64,000 nucleotides of DNA from Leishmania mexicana MHOM/GT/2001/U1103 (taxonomy: Eukaryota; Euglenozoa; Kinetoplastea; Trypanosomatida; Trypanosomatidae): positions 186,001-250,000 of the forward strand of contig NC_018337.1 in NCBI RefSeq assembly GCF_000234665.1, read 5' to 3'. Both the position numbers and the translations under genes were made by a program. Below the pieces are notes generated by a model that saw nothing but the letters and a program-made list of their open reading frames with translations, ran no database searches and had not been told where the DNA came from. How positions within the stretch are numbered: position 1 is the first letter of the stretch; the number at the start of each line of letters is the position of its first letter. This document shows, in pieces, positions 40,352 through 51,397 of this stretch.

Positions 40352-43300
40352 ATGCGGTCCTCAGCCGCAGCCCGCACCGCTGGCAAAGGTGTCTGTTCTC
40401 AGCATGGCTCGGTAGCGGCAAGGAGGAAAGTGCCAAAGGACGTGTTCGCCGGTGGCGTAGCTGGGCAGTCGACACCGACGCGGAGCAGGCAAGCGGAGGC
40501 TGTCGTGCGACACGTTGCTCAACTACCGGCTTTTGTGGCCTGGGCCCCCGGCAACGCTGCAACGACACCCAGTCTCGTGGGGAAGTATTTGGAGTTTCAA
40601 GTAGCGGAGGTGGCCGCGCAGCTCAACCCGATTCAGCAGTCGGGCAACTATGAGCGGCTTACACTGCTGCTCACTGAACTCCTCCAGAGGGACCTGGTGG
40701 CTGGTGTCACGCCGTGCGCTGTGCAGTGTGGCGTTCTTCATCTAATCCACGCCTGCGTCGCCGCAATCGCCAAGGGAGAAGTCGGCGTTTACGATAATCA
40801 GCGGAGCAGCGGACGTGAAACCAGTTTGGCGGCGGCGGCAGCAGCAGCAGCAAGCGTACAGTGCGCACGCAGCCCCAGGACAGCGTTTGGCAGCACTTCG
40901 AAGTCGACCCGACAAGGCGGTGGTGGTGCGGTACCGATCGAAAACCTTCTCCCTCCCCTCATAGAACAGCCAGAAAAGTCGCTGAGAGATGGACGCCATG
41001 ATACCGGGGCTGCCGTCACGGAGGACGAGCGCGCTGCCATCGCAATGGAGGCGTGGGAACATTACATGGCCACGGCCCGCAAAGCCACATCAGCAGAGGA
41101 TGCGTTGATGATCCCGGGCCCCACAGCCGCTGCAACCATGATTTCTAGTGCCTCTTGCGCGAACGCCGCGCACTCTTGCACTTCCGCAGTCGCCGCTGAA
41201 GCGCCGCTGGCGTTCATTCGTTCATTTCCAGACGCGCTTTGTGCGCTCATTGAGCGCTGCACCGCTACACCGCTTGTGTGTCTCACGCTGAGTGACCAGC
41301 AGTGTCAGACAACCGCCGTGAGGGACCTGCTGCGCGCGCTGCTGACGATCATGCAGGGTATCGATGGCAACGCGGTTGCCGCCGTCGACTGCGATATCGC
41401 CCTCGCCTCCCACAGCTCCTCATCCGGTCACCGCACACCAGTCACCGCGACGGCGGCACTTGACCTTCAGGCGGTGCGTCTGGCCGCTTTGAAGGGCGTC
41501 TCACGGGTGCTGACCACTTACCTGGACGGCGCTGACGGCAGCGCGCAAGCACCAAAGAAAGCGTCGGCAACGTTGACGGCGGGACTTGACCGCCTGGATA
41601 TCCTATCTGTCTTTGAGGATGTGGTGCACCAGTGGGCAAGCGTGCTCACAGTGCTCGCAACGGAGAAGGGGCTCAGCAGTGCCTCGGCAGGGGTGGGAAA
41701 GGGTGTGGATGTCAAGGCAGAGGACGATCTCTTTGGTGCAGCAGGGTCTCCCCAAGGACGTCGCAGCAGCACAGATGGAAATGGCGCTGCTGCACAGCTG
41801 CATTGGGTGCTACGCATCACGTGCCAAATCATTGCCGCGGAGCAGCGGGAGACAAGCTGCGGTGGCGCAGAGGTCACGCCTCGCGTGGGACTGCTCCCCC
41901 CGCTACTCGTCCCTGTGGCACTTCGTACGCTGTCGCTCACCTCCACAGCCATTCCTCTTGTCTGCCGCGCTGCGTCATATGCGCAGCTGTGTGTGGATGT
42001 GCTGTGGGGCGCATCACTTCTGGCACCAAGCGAATCCTCACGCCAGCTCATGTACGGCTCGATGGGTGTTGCTGGCCTCGCCGGGGCTTCGAACGACAGC
42101 TGCGAAGGTGAGGCTGGCGTCAGCAGGGGAGCAGAGGCGAGCCCCCCAGCCATGGACCTCTTCCTTGGCCTTCTCCATCAGTTCAACGAGGGCCACAGTG
42201 CTGCGCACTGCGAGCTGCGCGACGATCTCGTGTGTCTCTTCGCGTTCCTCCTCCGCTGCGACATCCAGTACGTGGAAGACGAGCTCGCCGCACATCGCGT
42301 CGCGCAGAATGGGACCCCGCTAACGTCGTCGGAGTCACTTAGCTGTCTCTCCGCTGCCCCGCCTTCGGTCGAAGTTCACGTCACGCCGCTCAATCTCAGC
42401 GTCGCCACTGTGGAGGCGATCAACGCTGTGGCGGCGCTGCTGTTCGAGACAACGTGCGGGGCCGAACTCACAACGACCGCGCACTCGGCCACAGCCACAG
42501 CCCCAGCGGCGTTTCAGTCCACCGACGTCGATAGAGGCGAATCGACTCCAGTGGCGCTGCTCTCCCTCGACGCCGCGCGTCGGCACGCGCTGCGCTTCCA
42601 ATCCATCGCCAGCTCTGTGGCACGTCGTCGTAAGTTGCTCGACTTTAAGATCTACGGCTGGCAGTTGCTGGATGCTCACTACTGCTGGCAGCTTGCGCAC
42701 CTCACCTATCGCGAGTACGTTCACTACCACATCACCACCGGCCCCATCAAGCAGGTCACAGGGACCGACGCCGGTGATGGAGCCGTCACGGCAGCCCTCT
42801 GGGGAATTCAACTCTCGCGCCTGGGCTTCCTGGATGTTTTGCTTATGTATGTCGACACCCGCACCGACGAGGCGGCCGTGGTGGCGTGGACACAAGAGGA
42901 GCTTCTGAAGCTGGAGGTGGAGGCCTGGCAACTTCTCACATCTATGATCCTCTTCACGCAGCACCTAGGCGCGAAATCGGATGGGCTGCAGGTGCGCTGC
43001 CACAGCCTCTACAGCGAGAAGCCGTCCGCGCCACAGGATCAGCAGCAAGGAGAGGATAGTCCACTGCTGAGCGTGCCGGTGGAAGCTGTCGACAAGCACC
43101 ACTTCGGCGAAGAAGCCGAGGACAGGGGCAGTGACATGGACAGCACAGACGACAAGCCAGGCATGCTGTACGGGGCCGACATGCACTTCATCGCTGCCGG
43201 TGGTGTCGAGGTGGCGCTCCACTACTTGCGCACCGCGCCACTCGAGGCGGAGGCTGTGAAGCGGTGTGCCCTCGTCACCGTTGCTGCCATCGCGCGGGCG

Positions 43301-45985
43301 AGCAGAAGCGGCGAGGTGCACGGGCGCTCAGGCCGCTACACGGATGAAGAGGTAGCTCTCGTGCAGACAGCCCTGACGCAGCACGCCCCGTCGCTCGTCC
43401 CGTTCCTCGTGCAGCTCATCCGGGAGATTGACGTTTACGTCGACGCATCCGGTGTCCCAGCAACCGTGCCGCCCCTCATCTCCTCCATCACCGCGTCGGT
43501 GGCTGCGACGTCTCTGCAGCGCGTGTGGGGACACCGTTCCGTGCGAGAGGACAGCGGCATCGAGTTGACGGCGGCGACGCCGACCTACGGTGAGGTACGC
43601 TGGAATTGGCTGCCGCAAACAGCCGCCCACGCGGCTTTTGTCGCTTGGGGCCTGCTGCGTTGCATCGGGGATGTCGTGCTGGCAGAGGTGGGTACGGTGC
43701 GAGAACTGGCTCTACCAATGATGACCACGAATGATATCGAAGAGGACGACCACGACGACGAGGCCGAAGACACAAAAATGCACAAGTCGCACTCCAACGT
43801 GAGCATAGCCACAGCCGCGAACACTGTCGACGCAAGCAAGCGTAAACGTGTCGGGCGCGACAGAACCCCGCTTCGGAGCTTTGAGTCAGCGGACTGGCAG
43901 CCGCACGAGGAGGTGGATTTATGCATTTCGAGCATGTCGTCCTCTGGATCCTCAATGGGTCCGCTGGAGGTGGATGGTAACGACGACGCCGTGGGCGCCC
44001 ACCGTCGCCCGGCTGCATCGTCGAGGGCGGCAGGTGATAGCGAGTCGGCAGCGTGCTCGATCAACTGCGTCTCAGCCCCATCGCATACACGCGTGCTCCT
44101 GGGAAGCGTGCACTCACCAGTTTTGCGCATCCCCAATCTTTTTGCGGAACATGGCGGAGTGGATCTGCTCACGTCGTGGATGCGACATGTCATGCGCCAA
44201 TGTCTGTCTGCGCGTCCGGAGCAGCAGCACCGCCGCAGCGAAGGAGCCGCGCCACAGCTCACGATGGAGGAGGTGGCGAACCTGGAGCGTTATGGCGACG
44301 TATTTCTGCTCTTACTTGACGTTCTTCGCGCCATTGTGATGGGCTGCAAAGCAAGCGAGATGCAGTTCGTCGAATCCGGCGGGGTGCAGGGAATGCTAGA
44401 CCTCATGGAGGCCTACGCGCTGGCGCATGGTCTCATTGGCCAAGCCGCCCGGCATGTGCGCCTGACGGCGGTGGAGAGCTGCGGCGGCGCTGCTGCCGGC
44501 ACGGCAGACCATAAGGAGCAGGAGGGTGTGCTGATGTACGCCACAACGCTGCTGTCGGATCTTCTGGAAAGCTGCCCTCGTGCCATCGATCCTTTCGCCA
44601 CGTGGCGCAGCTGCCGCATTGCCTTGTCCCCGCTCACGCCGGACGTGCGCGAGTGCCGGCTGTCCAGCGACGACGGAATCGAGGCGGTGCAGCTGCTGCT
44701 GTGTCTCTGGGCATCAGAGATGCCCGCCGGAAAGAGCGGCGGCGCGGCCCAAGCGCCGCCTTCTGGTTTGATGCTGCTTCATCTGCACCTGCGACCCGCT
44801 CTACGCACAGCGTTGAGGGAGGAGTACGTGTGCCGCCTCTTGCACCGACGCGCCATGCTGGGGGCACTGGAGGCGGACGCCATTCGCAGCTATTACCGCT
44901 ACCTTCACTCGGAAGCCGTGCCAGTCACAACGTCGCAAACGCCGGAGGCGGGAGTACCGGACTCCGTCGTGCTCGCATATATGGAAAAGTTCATGTCCCG
45001 TAGAAGCAGGCGCCCCTCCGTGGAGCCGGAGCAGCAGATCTCCCTTCTCATCGACGGCGCTCTGGGGCTGTGCATGAAGGTGTACGGGTGCCTGTCTACC
45101 GTTGGGTTCGACTTGCTTCGCACCGCAGAGGCAGGGGTACTTGCAATGCCGTCGATTGGGGCGCGCCTCTCCTCGCTGGAGCGATCGCTGCTGCTTCAGA
45201 TTGCCGCGCTGCCGGCGTTGTGCGTGGACGAAATCAGCTTGGCCATGGCCGAGGTCGCTCTCGAGTACGACTCGCTTCATGCCAGAGCGGACTCTGAGAG
45301 CAGTGACACCTGTTTCCACGCTAGTGACGACGTGGCGATGTGGCTGCCCACGTCGCCGGACCGGCGAGTGCTGTGCGCTGCGGCGCAAGAGGCCGCTGTT
45401 CGTGCCGGAGAGCTTGATCAGCTTATTGAGGTCGGGGAGCAGGTGCAACAGGCGCGAGAGTCGCAGCTGTACAGTCGCTTCCTTGTCACACAGCTACGAC
45501 AGCCGGTGGGGCGGCTGGCGGACGGTCGGCCAGGCGCCGTCAAAGGTTGGTGGAAAACGCAGCGGCACCTCCCCGCAACCCGCGAAAGCGTTGTGGCTGG
45601 CAACCGAAAGGCGCTCGCGCTCTCTGCAGCGGAGCTAGCCGCGCGCCTCTCGACTCGCCTGGCAGCCGGGCAGCTGCAGCTACAGCAGTTCAACGGCACA
45701 CAAACCGGTGCCTCGGTGGGCGAGGAGCAGAGCTGGGCAAGTCCGCCCAGCACTGCCCCATCTGTGCTGGGCAGTAGCCGCACTCCGTACGCCTCACTCA
45801 TGGACTCTGTCAACGCCGCCACCCACGAACGGCTCTCAGCCACTTTGTTCAGCATCGTGGGGCCGCCGCAGCGTCCCTCTGTGCCCTTGACGCAGCGGCA
45901 CCAACAGCGGCAAGCAATGATCGCGCGAAGCCTGCGTAAGCTGCCGCTGGATCAGCCCAGCCCGAAGAGTCCTCACAAGCCGTAA
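40352..45985 (+). CDS. Very large armadillo-like repeat protein, function unknown
   Basis: This 1877-residue protein begins MRSSAAARTAGKG with a basic N-terminus. Much of it is helical, with Leu/Ala-rich segments typical of an armadillo/HEAT solenoid. Repeat-like units include HFIAAGGVEVALHYLRTAP (about residue 945), LFAEHGGVDLLTSWMRHVM (about 1263) and QFVESGGVQGMLDLMEAYAL (about 1340), each with the Gly-Gly-Val turn followed by a Leu-rich helix that marks ARM repeats. Disordered acidic/Ser inserts separate them, e.g. NDIEEDDHDDEAEDTK near 1128. A conserved-looking block is KIYGWQLLDAHYCWQLAHLT near 765. Ciliary ARM proteins such as CFAP69 have this kind of layout, so a flagellar role is possible, but I cannot show it. 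The ATG at 40352 is the first in this frame after the stop-free stretch begins. Confidence 0.85.
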   Translation: MRSSAAARTAGKGVCSQHGSVAARRKVPKDVFAGGVAGQSTPTRSRQAEAVVRHVAQLPAFVAWAPGNAATTPSLVGKYLEFQVAEVAAQLNPIQQSGNYERLTLLLTELLQRDLVAGVTPCAVQCGVLHLIHACVAAIAKGEVGVYDNQRSSGRETSLAAAAAAAASVQCARSPRTAFGSTSKSTRQGGGGAVPIENLLPPLIEQPEKSLRDGRHDTGAAVTEDERAAIAMEAWEHYMATARKATSAEDALMIPGPTAAATMISSASCANAAHSCTSAVAAEAPLAFIRSFPDALCALIERCTATPLVCLTLSDQQCQTTAVRDLLRALLTIMQGIDGNAVAAVDCDIALASHSSSSGHRTPVTATAALDLQAVRLAALKGVSRVLTTYLDGADGSAQAPKKASATLTAGLDRLDILSVFEDVVHQWASVLTVLATEKGLSSASAGVGKGVDVKAEDDLFGAAGSPQGRRSSTDGNGAAAQLHWVLRITCQIIAAEQRETSCGGAEVTPRVGLLPPLLVPVALRTLSLTSTAIPLVCRAASYAQLCVDVLWGASLLAPSESSRQLMYGSMGVAGLAGASNDSCEGEAGVSRGAEASPPAMDLFLGLLHQFNEGHSAAHCELRDDLVCLFAFLLRCDIQYVEDELAAHRVAQNGTPLTSSESLSCLSAAPPSVEVHVTPLNLSVATVEAINAVAALLFETTCGAELTTTAHSATATAPAAFQSTDVDRGESTPVALLSLDAARRHALRFQSIASSVARRRKLLDFKIYGWQLLDAHYCWQLAHLTYREYVHYHITTGPIKQVTGTDAGDGAVTAALWGIQLSRLGFLDVLLMYVDTRTDEAAVVAWTQEELLKLEVEAWQLLTSMILFTQHLGAKSDGLQVRCHSLYSEKPSAPQDQQQGEDSPLLSVPVEAVDKHHFGEEAEDRGSDMDSTDDKPGMLYGADMHFIAAGGVEVALHYLRTAPLEAEAVKRCALVTVAAIARASRSGEVHGRSGRYTDEEVALVQTALTQHAPSLVPFLVQLIREIDVYVDASGVPATVPPLISSITASVAATSLQRVWGHRSVREDSGIELTAATPTYGEVRWNWLPQTAAHAAFVAWGLLRCIGDVVLAEVGTVRELALPMMTTNDIEEDDHDDEAEDTKMHKSHSNVSIATAANTVDASKRKRVGRDRTPLRSFESADWQPHEEVDLCISSMSSSGSSMGPLEVDGNDDAVGAHRRPAASSRAAGDSESAACSINCVSAPSHTRVLLGSVHSPVLRIPNLFAEHGGVDLLTSWMRHVMRQCLSARPEQQHRRSEGAAPQLTMEEVANLERYGDVFLLLLDVLRAIVMGCKASEMQFVESGGVQGMLDLMEAYALAHGLIGQAARHVRLTAVESCGGAAAGTADHKEQEGVLMYATTLLSDLLESCPRAIDPFATWRSCRIALSPLTPDVRECRLSSDDGIEAVQLLLCLWASEMPAGKSGGAAQAPPSGLMLLHLHLRPALRTALREEYVCRLLHRRAMLGALEADAIRSYYRYLHSEAVPVTTSQTPEAGVPDSVVLAYMEKFMSRRSRRPSVEPEQQISLLIDGALGLCMKVYGCLSTVGFDLLRTAEAGVLAMPSIGARLSSLERSLLLQIAALPALCVDEISLAMAEVALEYDSLHARADSESSDTCFHASDDVAMWLPTSPDRRVLCAAAQEAAVRAGELDQLIEVGEQVQQARESQLYSRFLVTQLRQPVGRLADGRPGAVKGWWKTQRHLPATRESVVAGNRKALALSAAELAARLSTRLAAGQLQLQQFNGTQTGASVGEEQSWASPPSTAPSVLGSSRTPYASLMDSVNAATHERLSATLFSIVGPPQRPSVPLTQRHQQRQAMIARSLRKLPLDQPSPKSPHKP

Positions 45986-47528
45986 TGCACGCGTCTTGCT
46001 TTACACACAGAGGTGTGACGTGGCCGGAGCCCCGCCCCCGCGTCGGCTCACTGGTGCGGCCCATGAAGGGACAGTGGGTGTATGTCGAGTAGGTGAGAGG
46101 GCTCGCCGCGCGGTGTATGGGATACTCGTGGAAGGGGTGCTACGTTGCCGCCTCCGCTGTAGCCAAGAGACTGGTGGAAGAGCGCCGTGTGGCAGTGGTG
46201 GGCTCTTCTTGGCCCCGCGCGCTACCCTTGTCTCTCCCGCGTGTGTCCCTCGCATCGCACCTTCACCCTGACGACGCTGCAGTCCGCAGATGTTTTTTTT
46301 TTGCTTTTCATCCTTTGTGTTTGCCTGAACTGCAACGCCCGTTTAGATGTAACTACCCTTCTCTGATTCCCTGCCCGTTGACGTCCTCGCACCACGGTTG
46401 TTCCCCTTCCATCCATGTAAATACAAGTGAGAGGGGGGCGGGCGGGAGGGCTTCGCCTGGCCGTCTTTTCGTCTCCTGGAACACACACACACACGCCTCT
46501 TTCCCTCCCGTCCCCCACCCTCCACACACACCTACACACACACACATACGCACACACTCTGGTTGCGGTTCTTGTATTCGTCGTTATGTGACGGCGGTGC
46601 CGATGCTGTGAAATGCCGTTCTTGTTGTGTGTGATGGGTTCAAGCGTATGGAAACGTGGTGCCTGTGCCCGGCAAACGTGCGTCCGTGTGTGTCGGTCCG
46701 GGTGAGAGTTTCGGGGGAGGAGGAGGAGGGCGGGGCCCGTCGCTCGACAGGTGAGTAAGATGTTGAAAGCACAACCGTGCACACGCGCACGCAACAACAA
46801 CGAAAATTAACCAACGATGAAGGCAAAGAGCAAGAAGGGCAGGTCTTCGACATCCTGCATTGCCCACGTGCGCTTGTCTGCTGCGCATCTGATGTATTGT
46901 TTTATTTGAGGAGGGGGGACACAATAAAGGGACGGGGAGTAACTTCTTCCCCTCTCCCTTCCCTCCCCCCACACACACGCACTTCTCAGCTACCTTCGGT
47001 AGCACACATAAACGCCTGCGGCGGCCACGCTTCAATGTACTGCCCCGTCCCCCGCAGGGGCCAGGCGGTGCATGACGCGGTCATGCGAGCTTCCTTGGGA
47101 TTCTCATCTCCCACGTCCATCTCTCTCTCTCTTGTGAGTACTCGTACCCTCTTCCGTAAACGTATTCCGTGCGCACCTGCATGCGGGGGTGTCTCTGGGA
47201 AGACCTCGCCAACGCGCTTCTGTGAGGCCACCGTTGAGGGCACCCCTGCAAAAGGAAAAAACGACCATAAAGGAAGCGACGGAAGGGGACGCGCTCGCGT
47301 CTCTCTAGGTGTCCCTAAATATCCTTGTGTGTGTGTGTGTTTCACCCCAGAGGGCATCGTTGTCGCCGAGTGAAGAACAGCTGTTGCCGCGCCGACGTCT
47401 CTAGCACCACCGAGGGGCAAGAAAGTAGTGTACACCCACAAGCCTCACCGCACTCACACCTCTACTTTAACTGGGACCACACAGTGTAAGAACGACGAGC
47501 TCACGCGCTGTTCCCGTGTGCGTGTGTT

Positions 47529-47529
<1 letters not shown>

Positions 47530-47579
<50 letters not shown>
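47530..47579. repeat. (GT)n microsatellite
   Basis: About 50 bp of GT repeats immediately upstream of the predicted trans-splice acceptor of the GUF1 gene. Length variation here could alter spacing to the acceptor. Confidence 0.95.
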
Positions 47580-47580
<1 letters not shown>

Positions 47581-47581
<1 letters not shown>

Positions 47582-47608
47582 CTCTTCCTCCCCTGGTATT
47601 CACGGCAG
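47581..47608 (+). promoter_or_regulatory. Predicted spliced-leader acceptor for GUF1
   Basis: The tract GCTCTTCCTCCCCTGGTATT is followed by CACGGCAG with AG at 47607-47608. Splicing there gives a 101-nt 5' UTR before the ATG at 47710. Confidence 0.45.
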
Positions 47609-47709
47609 CCCATCCTCCACTGGAGTGACTGCAGAAGGGCAGTAGCGTCGCGCACCAGCAAAGGAAAAAGGCAAGCATTTTCTAACAAAGGCGCAGTTTG
47701 AAGAACGTC

Positions 47710-50199
47710 ATGAAGTGGTGCAGCGTGCGCCGCAGCGGTCTCTCTCTCACGCGGCCTTCCGATTTTCTGTGTTTTCGGGCTGCCCACCATGGAGGCGCAC
47801 GCACGGCAACGCGACATCAACATTTCTGTGGACAGCGCCTCGACTCCTACACGGGCGCTGACAAACGATGCTGCTTTAAGCACCTGCTTGCGGAGCCTCG
47901 CAGGTACTGCAGCGCCTCTTCCTCTTCCACAACTGACGCTGCCACCGCAGTGGTGCACGGGGAGGACCTATACGTGTCTCACTACACCGTGCCAGAAGAC
48001 GCACGTCGCCTTGTCGGCACACCGCAGTTGCTGCCACGGAACCTCGCAGAGGAGGTTGCCTTCAAGAAAAACCTAATCAAAAGCTTCCCGCAGGCATGCA
48101 TCCGCAACGTGAGTGTAGTCGCGCACGTGGACCACGGCAAGACGACGCTCTCCGACGCCATGCTTCGTTTCTCGAATCTGCTGCCGGCGGACGGGGCCAC
48201 TGGGACCTTTACAGATCGCCTCAAGGTGGAGAAAGAGCGTGGCATCACCATCAAAGCACAGACATGCAGCATGCTCCTCACGGTGCGTGAGACAGGCACG
48301 CAGTATCTTGTGAACCTGATCGACACTCCAGGGCACGTGGACTTTCAGTACGAGGTATCGCGTAGCCTCTGCGCCTCCGAGGGTGCAGCGCTGCTGGTGG
48401 ACGTTCGACAAGGCGTGGAGGCACAAACCATGGCACAGTTTTATGCGGCACTTGAACAGAATCTCACCATCTTGCCGGTGCTGACGAAGATGGACAGTGT
48501 AATGAGCGACGCTGAGGTGGAAAAGACGTTGCTGCAGCTGGAGGACAGCACCGGGCTGCTCAGCCGCGAAGTTATTCTGACGAGCGCGAAGAGTAAGCAG
48601 GGTATCGAGCAGCTCTTTCAGCACATCATTGACAAAGTACCGCCCCCACGTGGTCGTGAAGGCTTCTCTGACATGAAGCAGCTTCCAGCCATGCACCCCG
48701 GCAGTGCTGATCGGAAGAAGGTGGAGAAAGAGCTGGTGCCACTGCGCGCGTTGCTCTTCGACTGCTGGACTTCCGAAAGCAGTGGCATGGCGGATGGTAC
48801 TGCACCAGCGCCGGTGAGCACGGCTTCCTCGGTCTCGTCGGGAGCGGCCGCTGCCTCCGGCGGCCAATCTGTGGCGAAGGACGGCATCTACGGCCTCATT
48901 CGAGTCATGGATGGCACCGTCACCCCAGGCACTACCGTCACCTTCTTCCACTCCGGAAAGAAGCACGAGGTGCGCGAGGTGGGCATTATCCATCCCACTC
49001 TGCACCCAACTGCGGCCCTCACGGCTGGTATGGTCGGCTTCGTGTTCTTCTCTGGCCTGCTCAAGAATGACGTTTTCATCGGCGACACCCTCTGTACACT
49101 GCCGACGCGAACGCACACAATGAGGGTGATGGCAACAGGGGCCCCCGCGACCGCGTCGCGCACGGAACCCGCCACGGCGGCAGAGACAGCGAGCGGCAGT
49201 AGTGGCTCATCCGTAGTGGAGCCGATCCCAGGCTTCAAGACGGTGCACCCCGTCGTCTTCGCTGGCTTCTACCCCGACGAAGGCGTCTACATCACGCAAC
49301 TGCGCGAGGCAGTGGATCTCCTGTGCGTCAATGACCCCTCTGTCACGGTGGAGCAGCTGCAGTGCCCAGCGCTCGGGCCCGGGCTGCAGCTGGGCTTTCT
49401 CGGCTTCCTTCACATGCAGGTCTTCAAGGAGCGGCTGCTCATGGAGTTTGGACAGACGGTGCTCGTCACGCCGCCGCAGGTGCAGTACATGTACGTGGAG
49501 CAGCACGGCGACCCTGACGACCCGGCGCAGCGGAAGCCTGTCTCCGTCAGCAACTGGCGGTGGCCGCACGAAGGCGTCGGGGCGTACCTCGAGCCATTTG
49601 TCACAGCCACGGTCCTGACGCCAAGCGAGTACCTCAACGAGATCAACAGCGCTGCGCTCAACGCCTTTCGAGGCGATATGCAGGAGATGCGCGTTATAGA
49701 CGGCGCCCGCACCTTGGTGCGGTATCGTATGCCATTGGCAGACCTCGGCCGCGGCTTCTTCTCGACGGTAAAGAGCAGCTCGCACGGGTACGCCACGCTG
49801 GAGTACGACGATCCCACCTACGTGACCGCCAACCTGGTGAAGATGGACATTGTCATCAACAGGGCGCACATCTCCGCGCTGTCAACGATTTGCCTGCGCC
49901 ACGAAGCCAACACGCACGCCCGGCGCATCATCGGCTCCCTCAAGGAGAATCTGCTCCGCTCCTCCGTCGATCTGCCACTGCAGGCACTGGTAGGGAGCAA
50001 GGTCATTGCCCGAGAGACTGTCAAGGCGTACCGCAAGGACGTCACCGCCAAGATACACGCCGGTGATATTTCACGCAAGCAGAAGAAGTGGAATGACCAG
50101 AAGAAGGGCAAGGAACGCATGGCTCGCCGGAGTGTCGGGACTGTAACACTGGACCAAAGCGTGCTCGCGGCTGCATTGGGGGCAACCACTGCACGGTAG
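47710..50199 (+). CDS. GUF1: Mitochondrial translation GTPase GUF1 (EF4/LepA family)
   Basis: This 829-residue protein has the full LepA plan. The GTPase domain shows G1 AHVDHGKT (138-145), G2 in RGITI (Thr180), G3 DTPGH (205-209), G4 TKMD (259-262) and G5 SAK (292-294). Domain II and the EF-G-like domains follow, and the LepA-only C-terminal domain is clear in [42 protein letters not shown] and [20 protein letters not shown]. LepA/GUF1 acts on the ribosome during elongation, in mitochondria for eukaryotes. Residues 1-60 are basic and Ser/Thr-rich with few acids, fitting a mitochondrial presequence. Oddities: the protein is about 200 residues longer than bacterial LepA owing to that extension and Ala/Ser/Thr-rich inserts near 358-390 and 474-505, and G4 has Thr in place of the usual Asn. 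The ATG at 47710 is the first in frame. Confidence 0.95.
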   Translation: MKWCSVRRSGLSLTRPSDFLCFRAAHHGGARTATRHQHFCGQRLDSYTGADKRCCFKHLLAEPRRYCSASSSSTTDAATAVVHGEDLYVSHYTVPEDARRLVGTPQLLPRNLAEEVAFKKNLIKSFPQACIRNVSVVAHVDHGKTTLSDAMLRFSNLLPADGATGTFTDRLKVEKERGITIKAQTCSMLLTVRETGTQYLVNLIDTPGHVDFQYEVSRSLCASEGAALLVDVRQGVEAQTMAQFYAALEQNLTILPVLTKMDSVMSDAEVEKTLLQLEDSTGLLSREVILTSAKSKQGIEQLFQHIIDKVPPPRGREGFSDMKQLPAMHPGSADRKKVEKELVPLRALLFDCWTSESSGMADGTAPAPVSTASSVSSGAAAASGGQSVAKDGIYGLIRVMDGTVTPGTTVTFFHSGKKHEVREVGIIHPTLHPTAALTAGMVGFVFFSGLLKNDVFIGDTLCTLPTRTHTMRVMATGAPATASRTEPATAAETASGSSGSSVVEPIPGFKTVHPVVFAGFYPDEGVYITQLREAVDLLCVNDPSVTVEQLQCPALGPGLQLGFLGFLHMQVFKERLLMEFGQTVLVTPPQVQYMYVEQHGDPDDPAQRKPVSVSNWRWPHEGVGAYLEPFVTATVLTPSEYLNEINSAALNAFRGDMQEMRVIDGARTLVRYRMPLADLGRGFFSTVKSSSHGYATLEYDDPTYVTANLVKMDIVINRAHISALSTICLRHEANTHARRIIGSLKENLLRSSVDLPLQALVGSKVIARETVKAYRKDVTAKIHAGDISRKQKKWNDQKKGKERMARRSVGTVTLDQSVLAAALGATTAR

Positions 50200-51028
50200 G
50201 GGTTGGATAAAGTCATGAAAGAAGAAACTGCGTGGCGCCATCGTGTGTGCCTGCGATGTCCCGTGCAGCACCGTGAGGCGAGCACCTCTCGGTATGCCTA
50301 CTCCTTCCGTCCGTTTTTTTCTGTTCCTACTCTTGTCCCTCCTCACGAAAACGCCAACAAACGAATACGTCGAAACCGTCGTTGGTGCCCGAGCTGTGCT
50401 CTGACCTGATAAAAAATAGGGCGGCCACGCCCCAAGGTGGACCGCACAGAAAATGAAACACATGCAAACATACTCTGCATGGTTGCACTTCGCTCTCTCT
50501 CCCTTTCTCCCTTTTTCCCTTTTTCCCTTTACCCATTCTCTACGCACACGACAACGCCGTCCAACTGACCGTGTGCGGCATACGACACACACACACGCAC
50601 ACGTGTAGATGTCGCTCCTGTCCTTTCCACCGCATTCCGAAGCATCTCTTCCTTTTCACACGGAACAGCCGCCAGCTCTCACGGCACACGTCTCTCAGTG
50701 AGAGAAACAAACAAGCAAACAGACAGACAGGCAGACAACAAAAAAATAAAACGAGAACCCCCTCACCACCACCCCCCGACACACACACACACAGCACACA
50801 ACACACACACAATACACACACACCTTGGCGTGCGTGCGTTCCTCTTTTTGGGGGGTTCTTATTGTCATTTACGTCTCTTCGCTTTCCTTTTTATTGTTGG
50901 CGGGAGCTCCTCTCTTGCACCGCCGCCACCACCACTGCACTGCCTCTCCGGCTCTCCCTCTCTCGCTATCTATATATATATATATACTCACCCTTTGCCC
51001 CACTCGCTTCCCTGACTTACCCTCGGCA
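50200..51028. other. Intergenic region upstream of IF1
   Basis: No gene is supported. It has C/T tracts near 50480-50535, a (CA)n/(ACAC) stretch near 50765-50822, a TATATATATA run near 50972-50985 and a C/T-rich stretch before the next start. After that last tract the first AG falls at 51033-51034, inside the ATGCAG start, so the acceptor is more likely the AG at about 50906 after the CTCTTCGCTTTCCTTTTTATT tract. Confidence 0.55.
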
Positions 51029-51397
51029 ATGCAGCGCCTCGCCTGCGTTAGCGTTGTGCGCCGCATGGCCGCCGCCTCCATCGTCTCCGCCGCGGCGTGC
51101 CAGGCACCCGCCCGCTTCAGCTCCGACTACGTGAATAAAGCCGCCAAGAAGAAGGTGGAGGAGGGCGACGATGAGCGGTGGCTCGAGGCCGAGATGGATA
51201 AGAACATCAGCACACCAGAAGAGCGCTACGCCCATGCTCGTGAGATCGAGGCGCTCAAGCGTATGGTGTCTCAGCTCAAGGAAGAGCACAAGGACAACCT
51301 TGAGGAGGTGAAGCGTGATCGAAGCAAGGAGCTTGACCGGCTCAAGGAGGAGATGAGCGAGCTACAGCAGAAGATCTCAAACCTGACGGAGAAGTAA
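51029..51397 (+). CDS. IF1: Mitochondrial F1Fo-ATPase inhibitor protein IF1
   Basis: This 122-residue protein has an N-terminal presequence (about residues 1-31: MQRLACVSVVRRMAAASIVS, then Ala/Arg-rich), followed by KAAKKKVEEGDDERWLEAEM, then STPEERYAHAREIEALKRMV, which matches the inhibitory helix of IF1 (E-x-x-Y/H-x-x-R-E-x-E-x-L). The rest, EEHKDNLEEVKRDRSKELDR to the end, is a charged coiled coil that would dimerise. IF1 blocks ATP hydrolysis by F1 when the proton gradient fails. In T. brucei an IF1 of similar size and layout is developmentally regulated. The ATG at 51029 gives a complete presequence; the open frame upstream covers pyrimidine and (CA)n tracts and is not translated sense. 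It lies next to GUF1, but no shared regulation beyond the polycistron is implied. Confidence 0.85.
   Translation: MQRLACVSVVRRMAAASIVSAAACQAPARFSSDYVNKAAKKKVEEGDDERWLEAEMDKNISTPEERYAHAREIEALKRMVSQLKEEHKDNLEEVKRDRSKELDRLKEEMSELQQKISNLTEK

Larger units (their letters stand above)
45986..47709. other. Intergenic region upstream of GUF1
   Basis: No gene is supported. It contains C/T-rich stretches near 46210-46390 and 46940-46980, (CA)n patches near 46480-46560 and a long (GT)n run at 47530-47579, followed by a short pyrimidine tract and acceptor for the next gene. Confidence 0.6.

Noticed and set aside
48073..49116. 347-residue minus-strand open frame
   Set aside because: Antisense shadow of GUF1, whose domains are unmistakable.
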